DNA from: Helianthus annuus
Lineage: Eukaryota; Streptophyta; Magnoliopsida; Asterales; Asteraceae
Assembly: GCF_002127325.2 (NCBI RefSeq)
Contig: NC_035447.2
Span: forward strand, 28,765,249 to 28,829,248
Length of the DNA stretch: 64,000 nt
Reading direction: 5' to 3'
Shown: in pieces, positions 1-10,617 of the stretch
How the letters are laid out: every line of letters begins with the position of its first letter
How positions within the stretch are numbered: the stretch's first letter is position 1
The notes under the pieces: model-generated
Databases searched by the model: none
Told to the model about the DNA's origin: nothing
Seen by the model: the letters and a program-made list of their open reading frames with translations, nothing else
Translations under genes and position numbers: made by a program

Positions 1-266
1 CTCCTTTTTTGATGGATTGGCTTGATAGACCTGTCAATGCCAAGTTTGTGAGTAATAATATCCTTAGATATACCTGTCATATCTTCATGTTTCCAAGCAA
101 AGGTAGATTTTCTTCTTTTGAGGAAGGATATCATGTCTTCTTTCATCTTGCCAAGGATCCCTGATCCGATATAGATTTTTGATTCAGGATCACTAGGGTC
201 CAAGAGGATTTCATCTACATCTTGTTCCCTTGCCTCCAAGACGTTCCTCGGAGGATACTGTAATTG
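1..266 (-). pseudogene. pol N-terminal fragment of the Tat-like element
   Basis: The frame of the upstream gag-protease ORF continues past its TAG (267-269) for the rest of the window. It encodes a stretch typical of the region just before reverse transcriptase in Tat elements, including FLKRRKSTFAWKHEDMTGI and THKLGIDRSIKP. No further stop is seen up to base 1. The TAG may be a natural gag/pol boundary that is read through, or a disabling mutation; the visible part cannot decide. The catalytic domains would lie left of the window. Confidence 0.6.
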
Positions 267-2837
267 CTATTGCTCCCTTGGCTTCGAGGTTGGCTTCATG
301 GATGAGGTATAGCAATCCTTAGCTTCCTGCTGGTCACTGTCGATCTTGATTATCCCCCATGGGCTAGGGAGCTTCACACATTGATGGTAGGTAGATGGAA
401 CTGCTTTCATGTCATGTATCCAAGGCCTGCCAAGGATAACGTTGCAACAAGATAAACAGTCAATAACACAAAATTTTTGGTAATTATGTAATCCTTCCAC
501 GTAGATTGGGAGTTTGATGTCCCCCAGAGTTTTCTTCGTTTCTCCACTGAATCCTACAAGCACGGAGGATCTTGGTGTGATGTCTGATTCTGGGATTCCC
601 ATCTTCTTCAAGACATCAAGCTGGATTATGTTCACTGAGCTCCCTCCATCGATAAGGATCCTGCGGACAAAATGGTTAGAGATAAAGAGAGTGATAACTA
701 AACTATCATGATGAGGATCCTGGATGTTGATGCGATCATCCTCATCAAATGTTATCATCTTTCCTTCTGAGACGCTTGAGGTTCTAATAGGCCTTTCTCC
801 ATTATCCATTTTTGATTCTTTTGCATGTCTTTTGGCCGCTGAGAAGGATGTTCCACAAATGTCTGATCCTCCGGATATGAAGTTAATCACTTGTGCATTT
901 GCCGGAGGTGCTGGAGCCTTTTCAGGGATCCTTTCAGGATCCTGGGTCCTTTGCTTTTTTCTTCCCAACAATTCCTTTAGATGCCCCTTGCTTAGCAGGT
1001 ATCCAATTTCTTTTCTTAAGGCTATGCAATCTTCAGTTAGATGGCCGAAATCCTCATGGTATGCACACCATTTGGACTTGTCTTTAGTCCCGGATGGTTT
1101 ATCATTCTTCCTGGGCCACCTAGCCTTTTCACCTAGATTCTGCATTGCAAGGATTAGTTCGTGATTGTCAACGGAAAAACAATATTCTGAGATTGGAGGA
1201 TATTCTTCATCATCCTCTTCTTGGTCGACAGCATGCACATTCTTGTTCTCGTTTCTATGGTAGGATTTGAACTTGTTGTTTTTGAAGGAGGATCCTTGCT
1301 TATCTTGTTTTGAGGATCCTACTTGTCTCTCCTGGATCCTCTTGTCATCCTCTAGCCGGATAAACCTGAGTGCTCGAGTTCTTACTTCATCTAAATTCCT
1401 GCAAGGTGTCATAACAAGATCATCATAGAATAATGAATCCTTAAGAAGTCCCATTTTGAAGGCTTCAACAGTCGTAGCCATATCCAAGTTGGGAATATCC
1501 AAGGATTCTTTACTAAATTTAGTTATATAATCCCTTAATGATTCATTATTATTTTGAGTTATCCTGTACAAATCACTGGTTAATTTTTCAAATTTTCTAC
1601 TACAAGAGAATTGGTTATTGAATAAATTAACTAAATTAGCAAATGAAGTAATAGAGTAAGGGGGAAGACTTAGCAGCCATTTAAGGGCTGATCCAGTAAG
1701 AGTAGATCCAAATCCTTTGCATAGGCATGCTTCCTTCAATTTTTCTGGGATAGGATTGATCTCCATCCTTTCCCTGTATTGTGCTATATGTTCCTCTGGA
1801 TCCGTTGTGCCGTCATACAACTTCATGGTAGGGATATGGAACCTTTTGGGTACCTCTGCATCACAGATTGGTGGTGCAAAGCGAGATACCTTGTGGCTCC
1901 CATCTGCAATCTCTGGGATAGGCTTGACTACCCCTGGAACACTTGAGATCATGTCCTTTAGTTTCTGTAGTTCCCTGGCCATAACATGATTGGTACCTGT
2001 ATCCTGCATGAATCCATGGTTAGTGGTAGGATAATTATTTAAAGTGTTACCTCCCATTGGGTTCAAGTTAGGGAATCCGTATTGCTGGGATTCTGGAATA
2101 ACGGAGGGACCAGTGGAAGCAATGGTCTGCATTGGAATGAAGTCCCCTTGATGGACATCTAGATTCCCTGCTTGCAAACTTTTTAGGGATCCTGGCATCT
2201 GTAAGGATCCTGGTATCTGGGATGATCCTGGAACGAAGGAGGATCCTTGAACCTGGGATGATCCTGGAACAAAGGAGGATCCTTGGCCCTGGAACGATCC
2301 TGGAATTAAGTAGGATCCTTGAAACTGCTGTGCCCCCGGATAGGCTCCCGGATTCATGAAGGATCCCATATACTGAGGATAGGATCCTGCTGGCTGAAAA
2401 TACGAGCCCGATGTCTGAGTCATTGCTGCTGACTTGAGATGTAATCCTCTCGTCTCCCCTGTGATCTGTACGTCTGGGATCCCTGATGGCTGAGAGGTGA
2501 CCATTGGAGTCTCAAAACTCAAGGATTTTGGCATCAGTGGGGAATGATCCTCTGCCGCTTTCTTTTGTCTTTTGAGATCTCCAATCTCCCTGAGGATCCT
2601 GTCATTAGTTTCATCCTGCCGCTGCATACGATCCTTCATCTGCAAAATTAAAGCAAACACATCACTAGTACTGGGAATAGAAGAATTCATAGCAGAAGAA
2701 GATGGAGGTTTAGAGAAAGAAGGGGTTGGTCTCTTCTCAGCATTTCTCTGGGATCCTGTCGGTGGAGGAGGTAGAGTGGTTTGTGCTGAGGTGACTGCAG
2801 ACATCGCCGTGGAAGTGTTCTTCGATGATGAAGCCAT
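267..2837 (-). CDS. gag-protease polyprotein of Tat-like gypsy element
   Basis: An open frame of 856 codons if started at the ATG at 2837. The frame extends 30 codons further upstream, but that part crosses the primer-binding site and LTR edge, so the internal ATG (MASSSKN) is preferred. The N-terminal half is low complexity with repeated PGS/QGS units (roughly residues 165-230). A retrotransposon gag domain follows, with IPTMKLYDGTTDPEEHIAQY and a tryptophan-rich segment (GSALKWLLSLPP). A Cys/His motif (WCAYHEDFGHLTEDC) comes next. The C-terminal part carries an aspartic protease with IDGGSSVNII, then LGRPWIHDM. The product would form the particle core and process the polyprotein. No internal stop is seen, unlike the neighbouring chromoviruses, so this is the youngest-looking gypsy coding region here. 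Confidence 0.8.
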   Translation of the reverse strand: MASSSKNTSTAMSAVTSAQTTLPPPPTGSQRNAEKRPTPSFSKPPSSSAMNSSIPSTSDVFALILQMKDRMQRQDETNDRILREIGDLKRQKKAAEDHSPLMPKSLSFETPMVTSQPSGIPDVQITGETRGLHLKSAAMTQTSGSYFQPAGSYPQYMGSFMNPGAYPGAQQFQGSYLIPGSFQGQGSSFVPGSSQVQGSSFVPGSSQIPGSLQMPGSLKSLQAGNLDVHQGDFIPMQTIASTGPSVIPESQQYGFPNLNPMGGNTLNNYPTTNHGFMQDTGTNHVMARELQKLKDMISSVPGVVKPIPEIADGSHKVSRFAPPICDAEVPKRFHIPTMKLYDGTTDPEEHIAQYRERMEINPIPEKLKEACLCKGFGSTLTGSALKWLLSLPPYSITSFANLVNLFNNQFSCSRKFEKLTSDLYRITQNNNESLRDYITKFSKESLDIPNLDMATTVEAFKMGLLKDSLFYDDLVMTPCRNLDEVRTRALRFIRLEDDKRIQERQVGSSKQDKQGSSFKNNKFKSYHRNENKNVHAVDQEEDDEEYPPISEYCFSVDNHELILAMQNLGEKARWPRKNDKPSGTKDKSKWCAYHEDFGHLTEDCIALRKEIGYLLSKGHLKELLGRKKQRTQDPERIPEKAPAPPANAQVINFISGGSDICGTSFSAAKRHAKESKMDNGERPIRTSSVSEGKMITFDEDDRINIQDPHHDSLVITLFISNHFVRRILIDGGSSVNIIQLDVLKKMGIPESDITPRSSVLVGFSGETKKTLGDIKLPIYVEGLHNYQKFCVIDCLSCCNVILGRPWIHDMKAVPSTYHQCVKLPSPWGIIKIDSDQQEAKDCYTSSMKPTSKPREQ

Positions 2838-2894
2838 GTAACTCTTTGAAATGATTTCGAACAAAAGATTTTCTTTATGAATGAAGCACCAATT

Positions 2895-2914
2895 GCCCCA
2901 CGGTGGGCGCCAAA
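2895..2914 (-). other. Primer-binding site of Tat-like element
   Basis: Read on the minus strand, TTTGGCGCCCACCGTGGGGC lies one base inside the LTR edge. TGGCGCC at the 5' side is the usual form of a tRNA 3'-end complement in plant gypsy elements. The tRNA was not identified. Confidence 0.7.
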
Positions 2915-2915
2915 C

Positions 2916-3633
2916 TGTTTTGGTCAAAAATCACACAAGGATAATGTAACCAAACTTTATGTAAACGGGGTATGATGCTTGGTTAGCTATGAAAGTAAAG
3001 GATCACTTCCGTGATAAAGATACAAAGACACAGTGATTTATACGAGGAAAAAGCCCTTGATCAATGTATGATCTCCGGCATAAAAAACCTCGGGTGATGG
3101 CAACTACCGATCACCAATTTCAATATAATAAAAATGTAGTTACAACTTCGGATGATAATGAGCTGAGTACAAGGATCACTGAGTGTCTAAGTGTTGAGAG
3201 TTGTGTCGTATGTTGTGTGTGTTCTTCCGAATGAGGAAGATGGGTACTTATACATGTGTAGGTAACTTATTTTAGGTAGATAGACCACTAATCAGCTCAT
3301 TACCCCTTTAGAAATAAAGATAATCTAGCCTAAATTGCTGCCCTTAGATCAAGCCATGTTTCCATATCCGGCACAACGTTCATCTTCAATTCAGCTCTTG
3401 CCATATTTGTAAAAGCGCGTCCCTGGATCATGATATGTAGGGCATATCCTGCTAGATATTCCTGCAAAATAATATTGTAGTAATCGAAAATGACCGTTAG
3501 TACTAGGATCACCTCAATGTCCCGTGATCCTGATCCTGAGGTCCGGCTGAGGATCACTGCTTGCCAAAGAAATAAGGATCACTGGTTAGGATCACGTATA
3601 AGGATCATTCATAGTAAAAATCCAGCCCTAACA
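2916..3633 (-). repeat. 5' LTR of Tat-like element
   Basis: On the minus strand it begins TGTTAGGGCTGG at 3633 and ends CCAAAACA at 2916, just before the primer-binding site, giving 718 bp with TG...CA ends. A TATA-like TGTATAAGTACCC lies near 3245-3257 (minus strand). The inner edge is well supported by the primer-binding site. The outer edge is inferred from the TG terminus and from the change to chromovirus leader sequence at 3634. Confidence 0.65.
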
Positions 3634-4020
3634 GTGCCTACGGGCCAAACTTATTATTAAGCATCCATTAGTGATGTAGTGCCTATGGGCCATAATTATT
3701 GTCATATAAGACAAAAGACAGTGGTGGTCTATGACTTCCTGTCAGAAAGGGTAAAAGGACTACGGTTCAAACCTTCATACCTTGATTCTCTGTAATCTCG
3801 GCTAATATTATAAAAACGTCCTCGTGACTAGGCTTTTATGCCAATAACAATATTGTTTGTAATTAGGATAAGTTATGTTCAAATCCTAAATAAATGTGAG
3901 TAACAAATTAACCAGATATGGTCTCTGTTACCATGGTTAATGAATTGCCATAAAAGACAATTCCATAATAAACTCCTAAATAAAATTTTCGTTATCTTCT
4001 GTAGCAGATTCAAAGTTACC
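3634..4020 (+). other. Untranslated leader of chromovirus no. 1
   Basis: No gene is seen. It holds two related copies of GTGCCTAYGGGCCA (3634-3647 and near 3680) and AT-rich sequence leading to the gag ATG at 4021. It is interpreted as the region between a lost 5' LTR and gag. Confidence 0.5.
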
Positions 4021-7000
4021 ATGGCTGATCCTAGTGGGGAAAATAGCCACTCGAAAGAAGACGAATATGATAATGCCCAGGTTCATTTGACTGGCGCATA
4101 ATTGAAAGCTCTTGTCGACAATGCTGTTAAGGCAGCTCTGGATCGACAATACGAGGAGTATACTAAATCTCGGAGCCGAACCATATCCAAACCACCCTCA
4201 AAGCCGAAAACCCACTCAAAATCTCACAGCAAACCACTGTCCAAGCCTAAAAAGGACGATGATAATCACTCGTCTAATGAAAACAGTGTCCGTCAAGAGA
4301 GAGTGTATACTGATGTATCCCGCGCCAGGGGCTGTACCTACAAGTATTTTGTATCTTGTAAACCCCGAGACTTCACTGGGGAGAAAGGAGCGGTTGACTG
4401 TATGACGTGGCTAGACGAGATGGACACCGTGGTGGACATCAGTGGGTGTGCAGAGAAGGATGTGGTAAAGTATGTGTCACAATCATTCAAGGGCGAGGCC
4501 CTGGCTTGGTGGAGGGCTTTGGTTCAGGCCTCGGGAAAGGCTGTGCAATACAGCATGACATGGGAGGAATTCATTTCTCTCATAAAGGAGAATTACTGCC
4601 CTCAACATGAGGTTGAAAAGATAGAGACTGACTTCCTGTCGTTAGTGATGACGAACCTTGACTGTCAGGCTTACTTAACGAGCTTCAACACGATGTCCCG
4701 GTTGGTTCCATATCTGGTAACCCCGGAGCCAAAAAGGATCGCTCGTTTTATCGGTGGGTTAGCCCCCGAAATAAAGGCAAGCGTGAAGGCCTCTCGGCCG
4801 GCGACCTTTAGATCTGTAGCCGACATTTCTTTGTCCCTCACTCAGGATGCGGTCCGGCAAAGAGCGCTGAGGAACAAGGAGGCTGAGAAGAGAAAGCGTG
4901 AAGACGATACTTCACGGAGGTCGGGCAAGAAGCACCGTGGAAACGGTGATAACAAGAGAGGGTCGAAGTCAAGGAAGGATGGGCAACAGTCTGGTGAGAA
5001 GCCCAAGTGCAAGAACTGCAAGAGACATCACTTTGGAAAGTGTAGACTCGATTCAAACTCGCAGACTCAGTCGAAGTCATATGCTTGCGGGTTATGCAAA
5101 TCCAAGGACCACAAGACCGTGGATTGCAAAAAGATAAAGGATGCAACTTGCTATAACTGCAGCGAGAAATGGCACATTAAAAGCAACTGCCCTAAGTATG
5201 CCAAGAAGCCTGAAGAAGCCAAGAAGAACAATGCAAGAGTCTTCAGGATGGAAGCGAAAGAAGCAGTGCTAGATGATAACGTGATCACAGGTACTTTTCT
5301 CGTAAATGATATCTTTGCAAGAGTACTTTTTGATTCGGGCGCTAATAAGTCTTTCGTAGATCATAAATTTTGCAAATTGCTGAATATGCCTGTCAAAACC
5401 TTAAATGTGAATTACGAGGTAGAGCTAGTAGATGGCACCATAGAAACCGTCTCCACTGTGTTAGATGGATGTGTGATATCCATTAAGAACCACTCTTTTC
5501 CTCTATCTCTACTTCCCTTTAATTTGGCTGGTTTTGACATAGTTCTGGGTATGGACTGGTTATCTCACAACCAGGCCCAAATCGTCTGCAACAGAAAGCA
5601 AGTGGTGATAAAGACTCCGTCGGGCGAATCGCTTACCATTCGAGGAGATACCCAGCACGGATTGCCTGAGCAAGTGACTATGCTCAAGGCTTCAAAATGT
5701 CTAAAGAAGGGTTGTGTCATTTACATGGCACGGGTGATTTTTGAAGAGCCTAAACCGAAGATAGAAGACATTCCCGTCATTTCGGAATATCCAGAAGTTT
5801 TCCCTGAAGATCTACCTGGTTTGCCACCAGATAGGCAAGTGGAATTCAGGATCGATATCATCCCTGGAGCAGCACCTATTGCTAGAGCACCTTACAGGCT
5901 AGCACCAACCGAAATGAAGGAGTTAAGGGCCCAGCTGGATGAACTGCTGGCTAAAGGTTTCATCAAACCTAGTTCGTCTCCCTGGGGAGCACCTGTCCTG
6001 TTTGTCAAGAAGAAGGACGGATCGATGCGTCCGTGCATCGATTATCGCGAACTTAATAAGGTCACGATAAAGAATAGATATCCCTTGCCGAGGATCGACG
6101 ATTTGTTCGATCAGTTACAAGGGGCAAGTTATTTCTCGACGATTGACTTGAGGTCAGGCTACCATCAACTGAAAGTCAGAGATGAAGACGTACATAAAAC
6201 AGCATTTAGGACTCGCTACGGTCACTACGAGTTCCTAGTGATGCCTTTTGGGCTCACAAATGCACCGGCTGCGTTCATGGATCTCATGAATCGCGTCTGC
6301 AAGCCGTACTTGGACAAATTCGTCATCGTTTTCATCAACGACATTCTTATCTACTCGAAGAACCGAGCTGACCATTAGAAACACCTTCGCTGTATTCTCA
6401 AACTTCTGCATAATGAGAAACTCTATGCCAAATTCTCCAAGTGCGAATTTTGGCTACGACAAGTCCAATTTCTTGGACATGTTGTCAGCGAGCGTGGTAT
6501 CCAGGTGGATCCCGCTAAAGTAGAGGCTGTCATGAATTGGCAAGAGCCAAAGACGCCTACAGAGATTCGTAGTTTCCTGGGGTTAGCAGGATACTACAGG
6601 CGATTCATTGAAAATTTTTCAAGGATTGCTGCGCCCTTAACTTCCCTGACCAAGAAGAAGATAAAATTTGTTTGGGGCCCTAAGCAGCAAGAGTCCTTTG
6701 ATATTCTAAAGCAAAAGCTGAGCAACGCTCCTGTGCTGACACTACCGGAAGGTAGCGAGGAGTTCGTAGTTTACTGCGACGCATCACACACTGGCATGGG
6801 ATGTGTGCTCATGCAGAAAGGCAAGGTCATTGCCTATGCTTCGAGACAGTTAAAGGTGCACGAGAAGAATTACACCACCCATGACTTGGAGCTGGGTGCC
6901 GTTGTGTTCGCACTAAAGCTGTGGAGGCATTATCTTTATGGTATCAAGTTTGTGATCTATTCTGATCACAAGAGCCTTCAACATCTGTTTAATCAGAAGG

Positions 7001-8591
7001 AGTTAAATATGAGGTAACGCCGTTGGATGGAGACTTTAAATGATTATGATTGTGAGATCAGGTATCATCCCGGCAAAGCGAATGTAGTCGCTGATGCCTT
7101 AAGTCGGAAAGAAAGGGTGAAACCCATCCGAATCAATGCTAAGAGCATTGAAGTGAAGAATAATTTGATAGAAAAGTTGTTAGCTGCACAGCGAGAAGCT
7201 GTGTTGGAAGCTAACTATCCTAAAGAGAAGCTGGGAGTAACTGAGGAGCAGTTAACTCTTAGCAAAGACGGAATTTTACGATTGAATGGGCGAATATGGG
7301 TTCCTATCTATGGAGGACTACGGATGTTATCCTCCAGGAAGCCCATAGTTCCAAATATTCTGTCCATCCTGGAGCAGATAAAATGTATCAGGATCTAAAG
7401 ACAAATTATTGGTGGATAGGCTTGAAAAAGTCTGTAGCCTCTTATGTAGCCAAATGCTTAACTTGTGCGCAAGTCAAGGCTGAGCATCAGAAGCCGTCTG
7501 GCTTGCTACAACAGCCTGAACTTCCGGAATGGAAGTGGGAATGTGTAACTATGGATTTTATTACCAAGTTACCCAAGACGAGGAAAGGAAATGACACGAT
7601 ATGGGTTATAGTCGATAGACTGACTAAGTCAGCTCATTTCTTACCCATCAAGGAGACTTATAGCTCCGACATGTTAGCCCAGTTATACGTTGATAAGATT
7701 GTAGCCTTACATGGCATACCTGTGTCTATTATCTCTGATAGAGATACTAGATACACGTCACATTTCTGGAAAAGTTTCCAGCAATCGTTGGGCACACGTC
7801 TGAATTTTAGTACGGCTTACCATCCTCAGATAGACGGTCAGAGTGAGCGTACTATTCAAACGTTGGAAGACATGCTGCGTGCATGTGCTATCGATTTGGG
7901 TGGTAGTTGGGATAAGAACCTACCACTAATCGAATTCTCCTACAACAATAGCTACCATACCAGCATAAAGGCTGCGCCTTTCGAGGCATTATACGGTAGA
8001 AAGTGTAGATCGCCTGTTTGTTGGGCGAAAGTTGGAGATGTCCAATTATCAGGACCAGAGATAATCTTCGAAACGACGGACAAGATTGTCCAGATTCAAG
8101 ACCGTCTCAAGGCTGCCCGAGATAGGCAGAAGAGTTACGCGGATCTGAAGCGTAAATATTTTCACTTCGAAGTAGGTGAAAAGGTGTTACTTAAAGTGTC
8201 ACCCTGGAAGGGGGTGATGCGTTTCGGTAAGAAAGGCAAACTAAGCCCGAGATATATAGGACCTTTCGAGGTTATCGAACGGGTCGGGTCCGTTGCCTAC
8301 AAGTTAAACTTGCCAGAAGAGCTCAATGGAATTCACAATGTGTTCCACATCTGCAATCTAAAGAAGTGCTTCGCTGATGAATCATTGGTGATACCTCATA
8401 TAGATGTGCATATAGATAAGAGCTTGAAATTTGTGGAGAAGCCTTTGTCGATTGAAGATCGACAGGTAAAGAAGCTTCGAAGGAAGCATGTACCTATAGT
8501 AAAGGTCAAGTGGGATGCCCGTAGAGGTCCCGAATTCACGTGGGAGGTTGAAGCCACGATGAAAGAAAAATACCCTTATTTGTTTGAGTAA
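4021..8591 (+). pseudogene. gag-pol of chromovirus no. 1 (inactivated)
   Basis: Order: gag (retrotransposon gag domain with [17 protein letters not shown]), three Cys/His clusters (about 5005-5190, the last [14 protein letters not shown]), aspartic protease ([10 protein letters not shown], about 5326), reverse transcriptase (about 5880-6470), RNase H, integrase (zinc-binding region near 7410, then D-D-E core with [12 protein letters not shown]) and a C-terminal chromodomain (about 8430-8580). Breaks: TAA at 4099-4101 in the gag N-terminus, TAG at 6376-6378 in reverse transcriptase, TAA at 7015-7017 in RNase H, and a one-base frameshift near 7320. The reverse-transcriptase motif that should read F-I-D-D reads FIND, with AAC at 6337-6339, so a catalytic aspartate is missing. 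It cannot be autonomous. Confidence 0.9.
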
Positions 8592-8626
8592 ATCTCGGGT
8601 CGAGATTTATTTTAAGGGGGTGAGGA

Positions 8627-10617
8627 TGTAACACCTCGAAATTTTGAGTCCAATAATGTGTTAACACGTGTCATGAGATTACACGTGGCATTAAATATTA
8701 AATAAAGGTCTAAAGTTGACAAACCTTGAAAGTATGTAAATTCGAGGGTTATATATGTCAACAAAGGGTAAATATACTGTATAGTAACCCTAAACGATGC
8801 TCGTACCTTTAAACGAATAAATCATGGATCGTACGGAGCGAAACGCGGAAGAAAGTGAGAGATTACAAGCTACAGGGGTTAACTGTGTCAACATGTTTAA
8901 TTATACCTCTGAGTGACCCTTTGACGAACCCGAGGCTTAGATAGGCTTTATGCTAAGTGTGCCGTTTAATTAACGAAAGCTTCTTATTTGCGCTATTTAG
9001 CATAACTCCTATTCTGGACCTCGAACTGTTATGAAACTTTAGGGACATGTTTATAAACTAGTAATAAATATTTTTGCTCTCTCAAATTTTCAAAATTCTC
9101 GTTTTATGGTCAAAAGGGCATTATGGTCAACATTTAAGCATTTAACGGAAACGTGTAATTTAATCGGACCAACGAACCAGTCACAGAGGGTTATAATATC
9201 ATGTAACCTGGTCCTAAGGAAGTCCTAAGGCATTTCTAAACTCTACTAAAACGGATCAGAACTGAAGTAAAAGCAAAAGTCAAAGTTTTGCGACTTTCGG
9301 TTCCGAACCGGGTCAAAACAGAAAAAAAATTGCCGGACCAAACAAGCTTAGACCATTTCTTATACTTGTTACCAAGTTATATGAGTGATAAAATAGGTTA
9401 CACGCCTTCTACATTGCTAATTATGCGTTAATTCGAAAATTAGCATTCTGTTGACTTTTTCTAAACAACTTTGACCCGACATTTGATCTAGTTAGAGTGG
9501 GAATCAGAGGGTGCCCTTTTGAGGGTTTAATGCCCACATAATTACCAATTATAACTGCCTTTGATTCGACTAATCACTAGACCATTAATGATTAATCTTT
9601 AAGTCAACCGTTAATTACGACGGTTTGACTTCTAAGCTATAAACTAAGAAAAACTCAATTAAGAAAGGTCAAGCATACTTACTGAAGTCCTATGCACGAT
9701 TTGGGATGCTTAGGGTCTGCTCTTATGCTCCAGGAAGCTCCAAGAATGCAGATGGAATGAATGATCCTAGAGTTGCAACAATGTGGCTTTATATAGTGAT
9801 TAAATCACCTTAGATCTTTGCCAAGCAAGTCTACCCCTGCTCCCTGGTGTCCTAGGGTCTAAAAAGCATGTAGGGGGCGCCCATTCTGTGAAAATAATTG
9901 ATCTAAGTCGGTTAAAAAGCTAAACAGGTTGCTGCCAATGATTTCTGTATCTGGGCAAGTCAGGCGGCCCACGTAAGGCCTTTACAATGCTTACGCGGCC
10001 CGCGTGGGCCTTCTGATCTGGTTTCCAAACTTTTCAATTATTGCAGGTTGGCTCTTGGTTCTTCGAAAGGGCAATCCTATTTATTTCTTGCACTTTGACC
10101 CCTTCATATTTACTTACAAGGGCTCCAAGACTTTTACCCATTACGTTAAGTCCTTGGTTACCTTACATTTACCCGAAAAGTCATAATTTTCAACGTTGAC
10201 GCTTTAACCCCTCCTTATACGAATTTGATCATAACTTTCTCATACGATTACGAAACTTTATGAAATTTTTATCGTGCATTCTAGTGAGCATAATTAATCG
10301 TTACATAGCTTCGGGTTTGCTAAAAGGTCACTCAGAGGTATAACTTAAACATGTTGACACAATTAACCCCTGTAATTTGTAATCTCGCACTTTCTTTCAT
10401 ATTTAGCCCCGTATGATCCATGATTTATTCGTTTGAAGGTATATACATTTTGTAGGACCATTCTAGAATATATTTATCCATCGTTGACGTTTTGAACCCT
10501 TATATTCACATACTTCCGATGTTTGTCAACTTTAGTCCCTCTAAAGTATTCTTTCTCACGATCAAGCTTGTGACACGTGTCAATACATTATAGGACGTAA
10601 ATTTTTGAGGTGTTACA
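8627..10617. repeat. Inverted pair of chromovirus LTR sequences (1,991 bp)
   Basis: The left end is the start of a plus-oriented LTR (TGTAACACCTCGAAATTTTG). The right end is the start of a minus-oriented, related LTR, since 10617 read backwards gives TGTAACACCTCAAAAATTT. The two arms match over at least the outer 300 bp, for example CACGTGTCA, CAAACGAATAAATCATGGAT and GTCAACATGTTTAA in the same order from both ends. The meeting point between about 8.95 and 9.7 kb was not resolved. The right arm has a minus-strand TATATAAA at 9788-9795 and a GC-rich patch at about 9963-10010. No other gene is seen. This could be a solo LTR inserted in inverse orientation, a recombined hybrid, or one LTR with unusually long inverted ends. 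Confidence 0.65.
9788..9795 (-). promoter_or_regulatory. TATA box of the minus-oriented LTR arm
   Basis: Minus strand CTATATAAAGCC, about 820 bp from the LTR start at 10617, downstream of a GC-rich patch as in the other LTRs here. It supports the right arm being a real minus-oriented U3 region. Confidence 0.5.

Larger units (their letters stand above)
1..3633 (-). mobile_element. Ty3/gypsy LTR retrotransposon, Tat-like, 5' part (runs off left edge)
   Basis: On the minus strand the order is 5' LTR (3633 to 2916), primer-binding site, gag with protease, then the beginning of pol, which leaves the window at base 1. This is the standard gypsy order. The DGGSS-type protease motif and the spacer before reverse transcriptase resemble the plant Tat lineage. 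The element ends at 3633 inside the leader of a plus-strand chromovirus, so it inserted after that element. The partner LTR and the second copy of any target duplication lie outside the window. GGATC occurs about 28 times by eye across LTR and gag. Confidence 0.85.
3634..10617 (+). mobile_element. Ty3/gypsy chromovirus no. 1 (Tekay/Del-like), decayed, 5' LTR displaced
   Basis: Leader (3634-4020), gag-pol remnant (4021-8591), a polypurine run ending GGGGGTGAGGA, then LTR sequence from 8627 beginning TGTAACACC. A chromodomain follows integrase, which defines chromoviruses. The 5' LTR is absent because the Tat-like element interrupts the leader at 3633. The simplest reading of the right border is that this element sits inside the gag of chromovirus no. 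2, whose gag resumes at 10618. The organisation of the 3' LTR is abnormal (see 8627-10617). Confidence 0.75.
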
